DNA from: Nitrospinota bacterium
Lineage (GTDB): Bacteria > Nitrospinota > Nitrospinia > Nitrospinales > Nitrospinaceae
DNA length: 57,311 bases
Direction of reading: 5' to 3'
NCBI GenBank assembly: GCA_029879645.1
Contig: JAOUPX010000005.1
Location: 1 to 57,311, forward strand
Positions 1-8,193 of this stretch are shown piece after piece. The notes under the pieces are model-generated. The model was given only the letters and a program-made list of their open reading frames with translations. It had not been told where the DNA came from and searched no databases. A program made the position numbers and the translations under genes. Within the stretch, counting starts at the first letter, position 1, and the number at the start of each line of letters is the position of its first letter.

Positions 1-139
1 AGGCCAGAACCTGTTTGAGAATTTCACTCTGGCCGATCCAGGTGACTTCACTGGTATCCGGCTGGCTGAGGGTCAACTGCACTCCGCCAATAGTCACCTT
101 CTGTTGATGGATGTCGCTGCCCTTAACGTCGTCTTTCAT
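1..139 (-). CDS. N-terminal fragment of an unidentified protein
   Basis: Only the first 46 codons lie in the window; the gene runs off the left edge. The ATG at 139 is preceded by AGGAG about eight bases upstream and a good promoter at 166-194, so the start is well supported. The peptide is hydrophilic with no signal sequence and includes the segments KVTIGGVQLTLSQPD and VTWIGQSEILKQVLA. The second loosely resembles the stretch before the P-loop in MoxR-like AAA ATPases, but the P-loop would lie outside the window, so this is only a guess. It is separated from the metal-efflux operon by 82 bases and has its own promoter, so a shared function is not implied. Confidence 0.6.
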   Translation of the reverse strand, partial: MKDDVKGSDIHQQKVTIGGVQLTLSQPDTSEVTWIGQSEILKQVLA

Positions 140-165
140 AAATAAGCTCTCCTAGTGTTTGACTC

Positions 166-194
166 AGCATACGTAAGGCCAAAAAGGGTGTCAA
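166..194 (-). promoter_or_regulatory. sigma-70-type promoter for the gene starting at 139
   Basis: On the minus strand TTGACA (189-194) is followed after 17 bases by TATGCT (166-171). The predicted transcription start near 159 leaves a leader of about 20 bases holding the AGGAG ribosome site. Seen by eye; not tested. Confidence 0.55.
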
Positions 195-221
195 GGAAGA
201 AGGGATGTCCTTTATTTTATT

Positions 222-806
222 TCAGTTTTCACCCGTCAAGTAAACTACGTTGTGGGAAGCCAGAATTTTATGGACCGCCCGAACCAGTGCCTGCGCCGAT
301 GGAGTGGTACCTTGATTGCTGGTCACCGATTTAAAAGAAGAATGGGCTGATTGACCCAAAAATTGATTTAAAAAAGGACGGGATATGATTTCAGCGCGTT
401 GTGGTCCCTTGTATTCCATTATGTGCAAATCCTTAATTTGTCCCTGAGAGTCGATCAGGATAATAAATTTAGCTTCAGTAACAGGGTGCGAATTTGCAGT
501 TGCCTTCTCAATCGTGGCATAGAGTTTTCCATTATTCGTTGGGGCAGTATAAAAATCAATGCGCTGGTCCTCAAAATTTTGCCCGCAGATTTCTTCGATC
601 TGTTTTCTTTGTTCGGGAGAAATCTTTTGTTTTTCTCTTTTAATTTTATTGACCCCTTTAAAAACCTTTTTCAGTGCTTCATTGTTGGATAAATAAACCT
701 TATTTCGTAGTTCGTCTTCAGGTATTACATGGCTGTTGGAATTGGATGCAATAAGGCTGATAAAGACTGTAAATAAAAGAATAAAAGATGAATTAAAGTT
801 TTTCAT
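222..806 (-). CDS. secreted FMN-binding-domain protein coupled to cusA
   Basis: The 194-residue protein starts with a hydrophobic export signal (residues 1 to about 25) and ends with the FMN_bind type of domain found in NqrC and RnfG. The visible hallmarks are YKGPQRAEIISRPFLNQFLG and, near the C terminus, QGTTPSAQALVRAV, which lines up with the SGATxS-type motif whose threonine carries covalent FMN. The usual alanine is replaced by threonine. In this family the flavin passes electrons in the periplasm or membrane. The start overlaps the end of cusA by 14 bases, so translation is probably coupled, making this the last gene of a metal-efflux operon. Its redox partner is not visible here. The domain call is fairly secure; the role with the pump is inference. 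Confidence 0.75.
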   Translation of the reverse strand: MKNFNSSFILLFTVFISLIASNSNSHVIPEDELRNKVYLSNNEALKKVFKGVNKIKREKQKISPEQRKQIEEICGQNFEDQRIDFYTAPTNNGKLYATIEKATANSHPVTEAKFIILIDSQGQIKDLHIMEYKGPQRAEIISRPFLNQFLGQSAHSSFKSVTSNQGTTPSAQALVRAVHKILASHNVVYLTGEN

Positions 807-3800
807 GATTTGATGGCTTAGTGAATTGACCGGATCGCTTGAGACGATGTTCCAATATCCAGCCGTAGATGGCTGGAATCACGATCAGGGTTAATAATGT
901 GGCCGACACCATGCCCCCCACCATGGGGGCGGCGATGCGTTGCATGACCTCCGAGCCGGTTCCCGAGCCCCACATGATTGGAAGCAGGCCGCCGATGATT
1001 GCGGTGACGGTCATCATAATCGGTCGGACTCTTTCCGATGTACCCTGAATGATAACTTCTAATAATTCTTCCCTGCTATGGATTCCACCGTTTTTATTCT
1101 GACGTTGGTAGGAGTGATCAATATAGATTAAAACCAGAACGCCTATTTCTGCGGCGACTCCGGCCAGGGCGATGAATCCAACCACCACCGCCACGCTCAA
1201 ATCGTAATCGAGATAGTAAATGTACCAAATACCTCCAACCAGTGAAAACGGCAGGGACAGCATCACGATAAGGGTTTCGGTGATATTTTTGAAATTTAAA
1301 AACAATAATACAAATATGATGAGGAGTGTGAAGGGAACGACGATTTTCAGGCGTTCCTTGGCTCGCTCCATGTACTCGTATTGTCCGCTCCAGATCAGAC
1401 TGTAGCCCTGCGGCAGTGAAATTTTTTCCTGAACGATTTTTTTCGCGCGCTCCACATAAGTGCCGACGTCTATCCCTTTCAAGTCAATATACACCCAGGC
1501 GTTGAGCCGGGCGTTTTCGCTTTTGATTACTGGTGGTCCCTTCTTGAAGGAAAACTTAGCCACCTGCGCCATCGGTATATGTTGTCCCTGGGGAGTAGGA
1601 ATAAGAACTCTCTGCAAGCGGTTGACGTCGTCCCGCAACTCGCGGCTGTAACGGAGATTGACCGGGTAACGCTCGCGCCCCTCAATGGTGGTGGTGATGT
1701 TCATTCCCCCGATGGCGGTTTGAATAATATCCTGAATATCCCCGGTGGTCAGCCCGTAGCGCGCGGCCTGATCGCGGTTGATTTCAAAATCAAAATAGTT
1801 GCCACCAACCACCCGTTCAGAATAAACGCTTAACGTCCCGGGAATATTTTTGATGATAGATTCCACCTCCTGCCCAAGGGTCTGAAGGGTTTTTAAATCG
1901 TTACCCGCTATTTTGAGTCCCACCGGCGTTTTGATTCCGGTTGAAAGCATATCGATCCGGGTTTTGATCGGCATCGTCCAGGCGTTGGTTAATCCTGGAA
2001 ACTGGAGGGCGGCATTCATTTCGTCGGTAAGGGACTGGAGGGTGACTCCCGGACGCCATTCACTCTCCGGTTTGAGCATGATGGTGGTTTCGAACATGCT
2101 CAGGGGCGCGGGATCGGTTGCGGTTTCGGCCCGCCCGGCTTTACCGAATACGTGGTGTACTTCGGGGAATTGTTTGATGATCTTGTCGGTCTGCTGAAGC
2201 AGTTCCTTGGCTTTGGTGATCGATATGCCGGGCAGGGTGGTTGGCATGTATAGAAGATCGCCTTCGTTGAGCGGGGGCATGAACTCGGAACCCAATTGCT
2301 TGAGCGGTATGATGGTGATCACCAGAATAATAAGGGCTATCCCGATAACCAGGAGTTTTGCATGAAGAACCAGCCAGATGACGGGTTTATAGGCCAGATT
2401 CAATATCCAGTTGAGCGGGTTTCTTTTTTCCGGAAGGATCCGGCCTTTGACAAAAAATCCCATCATGACCGGGATAAGCGTGATGGATAGCAGAGCCGCC
2501 GCGGCCATGGAATAGGTTTTGGTGAACGCCAGCGGTGAAAACAACCGGCCCTCCTGTGCCTGTAACGTAAACACGGGAAGAAAGGAAACCGTAATAACCA
2601 ACAGACTGAAAAAGAGGGCAGGGCCCACTTCGGCAGAGGCTTCGTAAATAATTTGCCAGTGATTTTTTTCCCCTTTGTGCAATTCCAGATGTTTGTGGGC
2701 ATTTTCGATCATGACGATGGCGCCGTCAATCATCGCTCCGATGGCAATGGCAATGCCGCCCAGTGACATGATATTGGCGTTCAGTCCCTGCTGATTCATC
2801 AGGATGAAGGCGATTAGAATTCCGATAGGAATGGTGAGTATGGCAACAAAGGCCGAACGCAGATGCATCAAAAAAACGATGCATACCAGAGCAACGATCA
2901 GGCTTTCTTCTATCAGCTTCTCTTTTAAATTGGCAATGGCTCGTTCGATCAATCCGGACCGGTCATAAACCGAAAGAATTTCAACTCCATCGGGTAAACC
3001 GGCTTTCAAGGATTCAAGTTTTTCCTTTACCTTGTGAATAACCTCCAGGGCATTCTCCCCGTAGCGCATGACCACAATACCGCCCACCACTTCACCTTCG
3101 CCATTAAGCTCCACCAGGCCTCGCCGCAATTCCGGACCGAGTTTCACCCGTGCTACATCACGGATCAGGAGAGGTATCCCGCCGGGACCTACCCCGACGG
3201 GAATTTTTTCGATGTCTTCCACACTCTTGATGTAACCCAGACCGCGAACCATGAATTCAGTTTCTGACATTTCCAGCAGGCGTCCCCCGACATCGTTATT
3301 GCTTCTCTGGATGGCACGGGTGATTTTATTCAGCGGAATGTTGTAGGCCATAAGTTTGTTGGGATCGACTTCCACCTGATATTGTTTGACGAACCCCCCG
3401 ATGCTGGCTACTTCGGAAACGCCGGGAACCGTCTGCAATTCGTAGCGCAGATACCAATCCTGAATGGATCGCAATTGGGAAAGGTCGTGGCCACCCGTTT
3501 TGTCCACAAGAGCATATTCATAAATCCAGCCGACCCCGGTGGCATCGGGCCCCAGGGTTGGCGTGACTCCTTTTGGGAGGCGTTGGCTGACGAAATTTAA
3601 TTGCTCGAGAACGCGACTGCGGGCCCAGTAGAGATCGGTTCCGTCTTCAAAAATGATATAAACGAAGGAAAACCCGAAAAAGGAGTAACCCCGAACTACT
3701 TTGGCGTAAGGAACCGAAAGCATGGTGGTGGTCAGGGGATAAGTGATTTGATCTTCTATGATTTGGGGTGCCTGGCCGGAAAACTCGGTGAAAATGATGA

Positions 3801-3939
3801 CTTGCACATCGCTTAAATCCGGTATCGCATCAAGGGGAGTACGTTGCATGGAAAAGACTCCCCACGCCACGATGAACAGAGTAGCCAGGATAACCAGAAA
3901 ACGATTTTTTAAAGATGCGGCAATTATTTTTTTCAACAT
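793..3939 (-). CDS. cusA: CusA-type Cu(I)/Ag(I) HME-RND efflux pump
   Basis: Inner-membrane proton-driven pump of the tripartite CusCBA type that exports monovalent copper or silver. The length of 1048 residues is normal for the family. The transmembrane proton-relay segment GAMIDGAIVMIENAHKHLE puts the key aspartate at D405, as in E. coli CusA. The three methionines that form the metal site of E. coli CusA have counterparts at M565 (LLYMPTTLPG), M615 (APLSMFETTI) and M664 (TRIDMLSTGI). All three are kept, which favours Cu/Ag over divalent metals. The C terminus carries the usual GFIALAGVAAE and GTGSEVMQRIAAPM segments. It sits 30 bases after cusB and overlaps the FMN-binding gene, in the order OEP-cusB-cusA-FMN_bind. 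Confidence 0.95.
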   Translation of the reverse strand: MLKKIIAASLKNRFLVILATLFIVAWGVFSMQRTPLDAIPDLSDVQVIIFTEFSGQAPQIIEDQITYPLTTTMLSVPYAKVVRGYSFFGFSFVYIIFEDGTDLYWARSRVLEQLNFVSQRLPKGVTPTLGPDATGVGWIYEYALVDKTGGHDLSQLRSIQDWYLRYELQTVPGVSEVASIGGFVKQYQVEVDPNKLMAYNIPLNKITRAIQRSNNDVGGRLLEMSETEFMVRGLGYIKSVEDIEKIPVGVGPGGIPLLIRDVARVKLGPELRRGLVELNGEGEVVGGIVVMRYGENALEVIHKVKEKLESLKAGLPDGVEILSVYDRSGLIERAIANLKEKLIEESLIVALVCIVFLMHLRSAFVAILTIPIGILIAFILMNQQGLNANIMSLGGIAIAIGAMIDGAIVMIENAHKHLELHKGEKNHWQIIYEASAEVGPALFFSLLVITVSFLPVFTLQAQEGRLFSPLAFTKTYSMAAAALLSITLIPVMMGFFVKGRILPEKRNPLNWILNLAYKPVIWLVLHAKLLVIGIALIILVITIIPLKQLGSEFMPPLNEGDLLYMPTTLPGISITKAKELLQQTDKIIKQFPEVHHVFGKAGRAETATDPAPLSMFETTIMLKPESEWRPGVTLQSLTDEMNAALQFPGLTNAWTMPIKTRIDMLSTGIKTPVGLKIAGNDLKTLQTLGQEVESIIKNIPGTLSVYSERVVGGNYFDFEINRDQAARYGLTTGDIQDIIQTAIGGMNITTTIEGRERYPVNLRYSRELRDDVNRLQRVLIPTPQGQHIPMAQVAKFSFKKGPPVIKSENARLNAWVYIDLKGIDVGTYVERAKKIVQEKISLPQGYSLIWSGQYEYMERAKERLKIVVPFTLLIIFVLLFLNFKNITETLIVMLSLPFSLVGGIWYIYYLDYDLSVAVVVGFIALAGVAAEIGVLVLIYIDHSYQRQNKNGGIHSREELLEVIIQGTSERVRPIMMTVTAIIGGLLPIMWGSGTGSEVMQRIAAPMVGGMVSATLLTLIVIPAIYGWILEHRLKRSGQFTKPSNHEKL

Positions 3940-3969
3940 GATGTGCTCACGGATTTCGCCTCATCCGGT

Positions 3970-5592
3970 TTAGTGATTAAGGTTATTGTTCATGGTTTCC
4001 CCGGAATGCCTGTTGTCTATTTGAGGCATCAATTGTCCCGGCGGGGATTTCATGAGATTGTGTTCAATAGGTGGTTTCGGAGCGAAATTTTGCAGTTTTC
4101 CAATGGCCTCCTGCAGCTTGCTTTCTGAGTCGATCAGAAATCCGGAAGAAACCACCACTTGTTCTCCCTTACGCAACCCTTTGATGACCCTGTAATAACC
4201 TTGCGCAAGAACACCCAGAGTGACTTCCCGGCTTTCGTATTGTCCCGAGTCTTTGGCTACGATCACCATGGTTTTTTCACCCGAATGAATCACGGATTGC
4301 TCGGGAACGGTCAGGCCGCGTTTGACCACGGTAGATTCAATCGTTACATTGGCGTACATGTCGGGTTTGAGTTCCCAATTTGGATTGGGAAATTCCATCC
4401 GGACTTTTAACGTTCGGGTTGCCGGATTTAAAAACGGATCGATAAAAGTTACTTTCCCTGAAAATTTTTTGCCGGGAAAGTAGGAAAGATTCATTTCAAC
4501 GTTCTGCCCGACTTTAATCCAGGGAACTTCATACTCATAAATATCAGCCAGAACCCAGATATTCGACAGGTCTGCAATCATATACAGGCTCATCCCCGGT
4601 TGTACGTGCATTCCTTCCAGGGCCTTTTTCTCAATCACGAACCCGCGTACCGGCGAGTGGATGTGCATGGTTTTTGTTATTTTCTGATCGCGGATCAGGG
4701 CTTCAATTTGATGTTCCTGTACATCAAACAATTCCAGACGTTTTCGAGTGGAGGCGAGTAAGCTGTCCGCGGCTTCCGAGAGTTCTCCGTAAGGGCTGTC
4801 TTTGAGTGATTGCTTGTACTTCAGAGCCAGGACCAACTCTTCCTGGGTGGACACCAGTTCCGGACTGTAGATTTCCAGGAGCAGGTCGCTCTGCTTAACT
4901 TCCTGTCCCGTAAAGTCGACATGCAGTTTTTCAATCCATCCGCCGTATTTGGTATGGACATGGTGGACCTTCCGTTCATCATAGGTCAGGTTGCCCACCG
5001 TGCGTATTTCATGTTTCAAGGTTCGACTTTTCACCTTTTCAGTTTTAATACCCATATTTTGCGCTATGGTTGGGCTGATTTTGATTTCCCCCTCTGCTTC
5101 ACCTTCATATACGGGAACCAGATCCATGCCCATCGGGCTTTTCCCCGGTTTATCCCGTACGTAAGTGGGATCCATCGGGGCTTTCCAGTATTTGATTTTC
5201 CGTTTTTCCTTTATCGAAGGCATTTGGCCTTCTTTCATTTGTTGCTGTGAAGGTTCGGTCTCTTTCTTTTTGATTCTGGTTTCGATGGCTTCCGTTAGTT
5301 TGTCCTGATATGGGGCGACCGTTTCTTTGGAGGCGCTGATCCATTCTTTAATTTGGGTCACGGTTCCAAGGAAATTTTCCTGGCTTGTCAGATATCCTGC
5401 AAAATAGACTGCAATCACGAGAATGACCAGGATCAACAGTTTGGCGGGAGAAAGTTTGACCGGAAAACCTTTTGCCGGTTTCTGGGGTTTATCACTTACC
5501 CTTGCAGGAAATATAATTTCCTCTTCCAGTTCTGCCGGAGGAATGGGAACCTGCTCGTTTTCTGTTTTATCGCTGTCGCTCATAATATTCAC
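3970..5592 (-). CDS. cusB: CusB-type periplasmic adaptor with heavy-metal-binding domain
   Basis: The 540-residue membrane-fusion protein links the CusA pump to the outer-membrane channel. A cytoplasmic N terminus is followed by one membrane segment (about 51-68). A heavy-metal-binding domain follows at about 135-162 (YWKAPMDP and GKSPMGMDLVP), where methionines stand in place of the cysteines of other family members, as is common in CusB relatives. The hairpin, lipoyl and beta-barrel adaptor parts follow. The chosen GTG start overlaps the upstream OEP stop as GTGA. An in-frame ATG at 5583, four bases after that stop and behind GAGTGA, is an equally good start and would remove three residues. 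The C-terminal tail after residue 500 is Met-, His- and Asn-rich. Confidence 0.92.
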   Translation of the reverse strand: MNIMSDSDKTENEQVPIPPAELEEEIIFPARVSDKPQKPAKGFPVKLSPAKLLILVILVIAVYFAGYLTSQENFLGTVTQIKEWISASKETVAPYQDKLTEAIETRIKKKETEPSQQQMKEGQMPSIKEKRKIKYWKAPMDPTYVRDKPGKSPMGMDLVPVYEGEAEGEIKISPTIAQNMGIKTEKVKSRTLKHEIRTVGNLTYDERKVHHVHTKYGGWIEKLHVDFTGQEVKQSDLLLEIYSPELVSTQEELVLALKYKQSLKDSPYGELSEAADSLLASTRKRLELFDVQEHQIEALIRDQKITKTMHIHSPVRGFVIEKKALEGMHVQPGMSLYMIADLSNIWVLADIYEYEVPWIKVGQNVEMNLSYFPGKKFSGKVTFIDPFLNPATRTLKVRMEFPNPNWELKPDMYANVTIESTVVKRGLTVPEQSVIHSGEKTMVIVAKDSGQYESREVTLGVLAQGYYRVIKGLRKGEQVVVSSGFLIDSESKLQEAIGKLQNFAPKPPIEHNLMKSPPGQLMPQIDNRHSGETMNNNLNH

Positions 5593-6878
5593 TCATAAAG
5601 GGCATTGAACAGGGATTGTCCGACCACATGTTCCAATGCCGCGAGGTTCTGTTCGTAATCCGTTAATTGACGATGGTATTTGATTTCCCATTTCAAAAGT
5701 GTGACCTGATTGTCAATGAGAGTCAGAAAGTCGATTTTATCAACACTGTATGCGGCCAGGGCTGATTCCAGCGACTGCCTGGCTTGCGGAATGATGCCGG
5801 TTTTGATCAGGCTGATCAGCTTACGCCCTTTATTCTCTCTATCCAGGATCAATTTGATTTTTAGAAATACATTATTTCGAGCGGCATTATAGGTATCCTT
5901 TGCAGTCAGAATCCGGAAGTTTTCTTCAGCCACTTTTTTTCTTTGCTTGGTGGTAAACCAGATGGGTATGTTGACGCCAATAAATCCTGAAATAAAATCC
6001 GGGTGATCCTGGAAGGGAGAATTCTGGCGTTGACCGTATTGAATTCCTACCCTGAAGTTGGGAAAGTATTCTTTCTCTGCAAGTTCTTTGGTAATGGTGA
6101 ATTTATTGATTGAAGTCTGAATCCCCTGAAGGAAAGGCCGGTTTTTCAGGGCCAAATCCTGGAGAGATTGTATGTCATATTTGAATTCGGTTTGAGTCAA
6201 ACCGTGTGGGATTTGAAGGTTTTCTTGTGGCAGGCGATTCATGAGAGTGTTCAGCCTGGCAGTTTCGTTGGCTTGCACTTGCTGGAGTTCAATCAATTCA
6301 TCCATAATTTTGGACAATTCCACCTGGGCTTTTAAAACATCCTGCTGGATTCCTTTGCCTACGGAATATTTCGATTCGGCAATGGTTACGAATTGTTTCA
6401 GGAGAATTTTGTTCTGTTCCGTTGTGGCTATTGCTGAATTTATGAAACATAATTCAAAAAAAGATTCTTTTATCTGGCGAATGACATTCAGTTCCAACTC
6501 TTTTAGATTCCATTCCGCTATAGTAATGTCTTTCTCCGCCGCATTTTTTCTAAGTTCTGTTTTGCCCGGGTAGGGAATTTCCTGGATTACTTGGATTTGC
6601 TTTTGGGTCATTGCCTGCTCTCGGAAAGAAAAGGTATCTACCGGAAGATTGGCAAGGCCCAGGGTAAGCATGGGATCTTCCCACGAACTCCTTTGGTCGG
6701 GAATTTGCTTGTAAATGTTTATTTTATTCTTGGCTTCCAACAGGCTTGGGTTTTGTTCCAGGGCAACTTCAATAAAATCCTTTAATGTATTTTTAAAATG
6801 ACCGGCATGCTGGTTGGTTGCTTCGGCCTTTGTCCCGACCAGTAATAACGTCAAAATGATGAGAAAAGCTCTTTTCAT
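5589..6878 (-). CDS. TolC-family outer-membrane efflux protein (CusC/CzcC role)
   Basis: The 429-residue protein has a cleavable signal peptide (about 1-20, ending TKAEA). Two OEP-type halves follow, rich in long amphipathic helices (for example PSLLEAKNKINIYKQIP and the KQFVTIAESKYSVGKGI repeat segment). There is no lipobox cysteine, unlike E. coli CusC, so it is probably not lipidated. It would form the trimeric outer-membrane tunnel for the CusBA pump. It is followed directly by cusB with a four-base overlap and preceded by the small Cys-rich secreted protein. Family assignment is firm; the metal role comes from the operon. Confidence 0.88.
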   Translation of the reverse strand: MKRAFLIILTLLLVGTKAEATNQHAGHFKNTLKDFIEVALEQNPSLLEAKNKINIYKQIPDQRSSWEDPMLTLGLANLPVDTFSFREQAMTQKQIQVIQEIPYPGKTELRKNAAEKDITIAEWNLKELELNVIRQIKESFFELCFINSAIATTEQNKILLKQFVTIAESKYSVGKGIQQDVLKAQVELSKIMDELIELQQVQANETARLNTLMNRLPQENLQIPHGLTQTEFKYDIQSLQDLALKNRPFLQGIQTSINKFTITKELAEKEYFPNFRVGIQYGQRQNSPFQDHPDFISGFIGVNIPIWFTTKQRKKVAEENFRILTAKDTYNAARNNVFLKIKLILDRENKGRKLISLIKTGIIPQARQSLESALAAYSVDKIDFLTLIDNQVTLLKWEIKYHRQLTDYEQNLAALEHVVGQSLFNALYE

Positions 6879-6994
6879 GGATTCCTCCGGGTTCTGAAAA
6901 TGGAGATATAGCGGATAGCGCAGGAAACGAGATTTTCAATATAAGCCCAAATAGGCTAAATCATATACGCTTCTTGCAGGGGAAATTGGGAGGT

Positions 6995-7273
6995 TTATCT
7001 GGGAGGGCGAATCCAGGGTTCCTGGCTTAGGAATATGATGGGAATTTGAACTTCGCTGGAAGAATCCAGCGCAACAAAAAATGGGGATAACGACAAAGGG
7101 GATGATACAGAGTTCACTACGCATCCACAGGCGGTGCAGGTTATCTGCGTACTGCAATCCATACCGTCCATGCCATAAGACATGAGAGGCGTCTGCAGGG
7201 TAAGGCAAAAAAATAGGACGCTTGCCATACCGCAAACAAAAAACCTGTGTTTGTTTGAAAATATTTTTGCCAT
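6995..7273 (-). CDS. small secreted Cys-containing protein of the metal-efflux operon
   Basis: The predicted 92-residue product has a hydrophobic export signal (about residues 8-30). A short mature part carries a cysteine cluster (MDCSTQITCTACGCVVN) and the C terminus ends EPWIRPPR. Short secreted proteins with a central Cys group and a terminal RPPR/RPP motif often precede CusCBA-like operons, and I believe this is one, though no characterised family member is recalled. The cysteines and methionines would suit copper or silver binding. It starts 15 bases after the predicted promoter start and lies 116 bases before the OEP. A minus-strand reading frame at 6936-7235 overlaps it but has no signal or motif. 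Confidence 0.6.
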   Translation of the reverse strand: MAKIFSNKHRFFVCGMASVLFFCLTLQTPLMSYGMDGMDCSTQITCTACGCVVNSVSSPLSLSPFFVALDSSSEVQIPIIFLSQEPWIRPPR

Positions 7274-7294
7274 AAAATTTACCTTATTTATTCA

Positions 7295-7323
7295 AATTTA
7301 TGCCTCAGCTTCGGATTTGTCAA
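7295..7323 (-). promoter_or_regulatory. promoter of the metal-efflux operon
   Basis: On the minus strand TTGACA (7318-7323) and TAAATT (7295-7300) are separated by 17 bases, just upstream of the start at 7273. A 17-base spacer argues against the 19-base MerR/CueR type. A gapped palindrome lies 15 bases upstream of the -35 box. Confidence 0.5.
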
Positions 7324-7338
7324 CAAAATTAAAGGTTG

Positions 7339-7357
7339 TCCGTGCCTATGGCTTGGA
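7339..7357. promoter_or_regulatory. gapped palindrome between divergent promoters, possible operator
   Basis: The sequence reads TCC-N2-GCC-N3-GGC-N2-GGA, an exact 19-base dyad. It lies upstream of the metal-operon -35 box and overlaps the weak -35 box of the plus-strand promoter at 7353-7381. This placement suits a shared regulator site, but the binding protein is unknown. Confidence 0.4.
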
Positions 7358-7381
7358 GGTTTTCCACCGTAATGGTAAAAT
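7353..7381 (+). promoter_or_regulatory. candidate promoter for the 7413 gene set
   Basis: A strong -10 box TAAAAT (7376-7381) follows a poor -35 box TTGGAG (7353-7358) with a 17-base spacer. The predicted start near 7388 precedes the TTG start at 7413. The weak -35 box would fit an activated promoter. Confidence 0.35.
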
Positions 7382-7412
7382 ATTATATTTATAAATAAGG
7401 ATTATAAAATAA

Positions 7413-7577
7413 TTGGATACTATAATTATAGTTGTAGTGATCTGCGTTCTGGTAGGGATGGTGGTTTTGATGTTTCGATATGCGGGATTTATTCATCAAG
7501 GTCCCAGTCCAGATCATCGAGAAGAAAAACAGACCGAGGACCAAAGCGACGAGCCGTCGACTAAGGACAAAGGATAG
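7413..7577 (+). CDS. 54-residue single-pass membrane peptide (TTG start)
   Basis: From a TTG at 7413 the frame stays open for 54 codons to TAG at 7575. The N-terminal half is one hydrophobic helix (MDTIIIVVVICVLVGMVVLM). The C-terminal half is charged and acidic (HREEKQTEDQSDEPSTKDKG). This split between a membrane helix and a polar tail is hard to get by chance. AAGG lies 12 bases upstream, a slightly long spacing. The stop is four bases before the ATG of the VOC gene, so the two are likely co-translated. No family is recognised. A longer reading of the VOC gene from 7480 would overlap it out of frame and is less likely. Confidence 0.55.
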   Translation: MDTIIIVVVICVLVGMVVLMFRYAGFIHQGPSPDHREEKQTEDQSDEPSTKDKG

Positions 7578-7581
7578 GGGT

Positions 7582-8175
7582 ATGAATAAGCTGGATCGGT
7601 TGATGGAGGATTACCTCGGCAGATTTCTGGCAGGAAACCGTGCGGCGGCCGATTTTGCGAATCAATTGACCGCCTGTGGGGCGGGTTGGATGCCTCTGGT
7701 AGATCATTGCACCATCAGGACGCTGGATGTTGATGCCCGATCCCGGCAATTTATAGATTTGGGTTTTCGTTTCGATGAGAAAATGGGGATATTGGAATTC
7801 GATCACTGGTGGGCGAAGGTGTTTCGCAAACCCGGTTATCCCGCCTTGTTCATTGATCAGTCGTATGATGGCGAACGAGGGGAAAAAAGCCTGATTCCCA
7901 AATGGGTCAGGGCTCACGGCGATCAATGTTTTCACCATATAGCCATCCTCGTTCAAGAGATTGAGACCGCTATTGAAGCGATTGGCAAAAGAGGTTTCAA
8001 GGTGGCCGGTCCAGTGGTGGGTGGTCCGGGGACCGACCTGCGTCAGGTATTTACCGATCCTGAAATAAAGGATGGTGAAGTTTACACCGTCCTGGAATTG
8101 ATTGAGCGTCACCATGGGTATGAAGGCTTCCTTCCCCCTCAGGCCGATGGTTTAATGGAGTCCACCCGACGATGA
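7582..8175 (+). CDS. VOC-fold (HPPD/dioxygenase-like) protein
   Basis: The 197-residue protein is of the vicinal-oxygen-chelate superfamily, with two beta-alpha-beta modules. The likely metal ligands are H42 (LVDHCTIRTLD), H119 (FHHIAILV) and E172 (VYTVLELIER), the His-His-Glu set of Fe(II) dioxygenases such as HPPD. The tail HGYEGFLPPQADGLMESTR also recalls HPPD-like enzymes. The family member is much shorter than HPPD (about 350) or 2-oxoadipate dioxygenase (about 460). The ATG at 7582 is chosen because GGATAGGGG lies just upstream; an in-frame ATG at 7480 would add 34 Arg/Lys-rich residues and overlap the small membrane peptide gene. It is followed 18 bases later by an FAD-linked 2-hydroxyacid dehydrogenase. 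Substrate unknown. Confidence 0.7.
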   Translation: MNKLDRLMEDYLGRFLAGNRAAADFANQLTACGAGWMPLVDHCTIRTLDVDARSRQFIDLGFRFDEKMGILEFDHWWAKVFRKPGYPALFIDQSYDGERGEKSLIPKWVRAHGDQCFHHIAILVQEIETAIEAIGKRGFKVAGPVVGGPGTDLRQVFTDPEIKDGEVYTVLELIERHHGYEGFLPPQADGLMESTRR

Positions 8176-8193
8176 CCCGGCGTACAGGTATCC

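Noticed and set aside
4810-5250. 146-codon plus-strand frame opposite cusB
   Set aside because: It is the shadow of the secure cusB frame; no domain, ribosome site or neighbour supports it.
7561-8115. 184-codon minus-strand frame opposite the VOC gene
   Set aside because: The plus-strand VOC motifs (H42, H119, E172) and ribosome site decide the coding strand.
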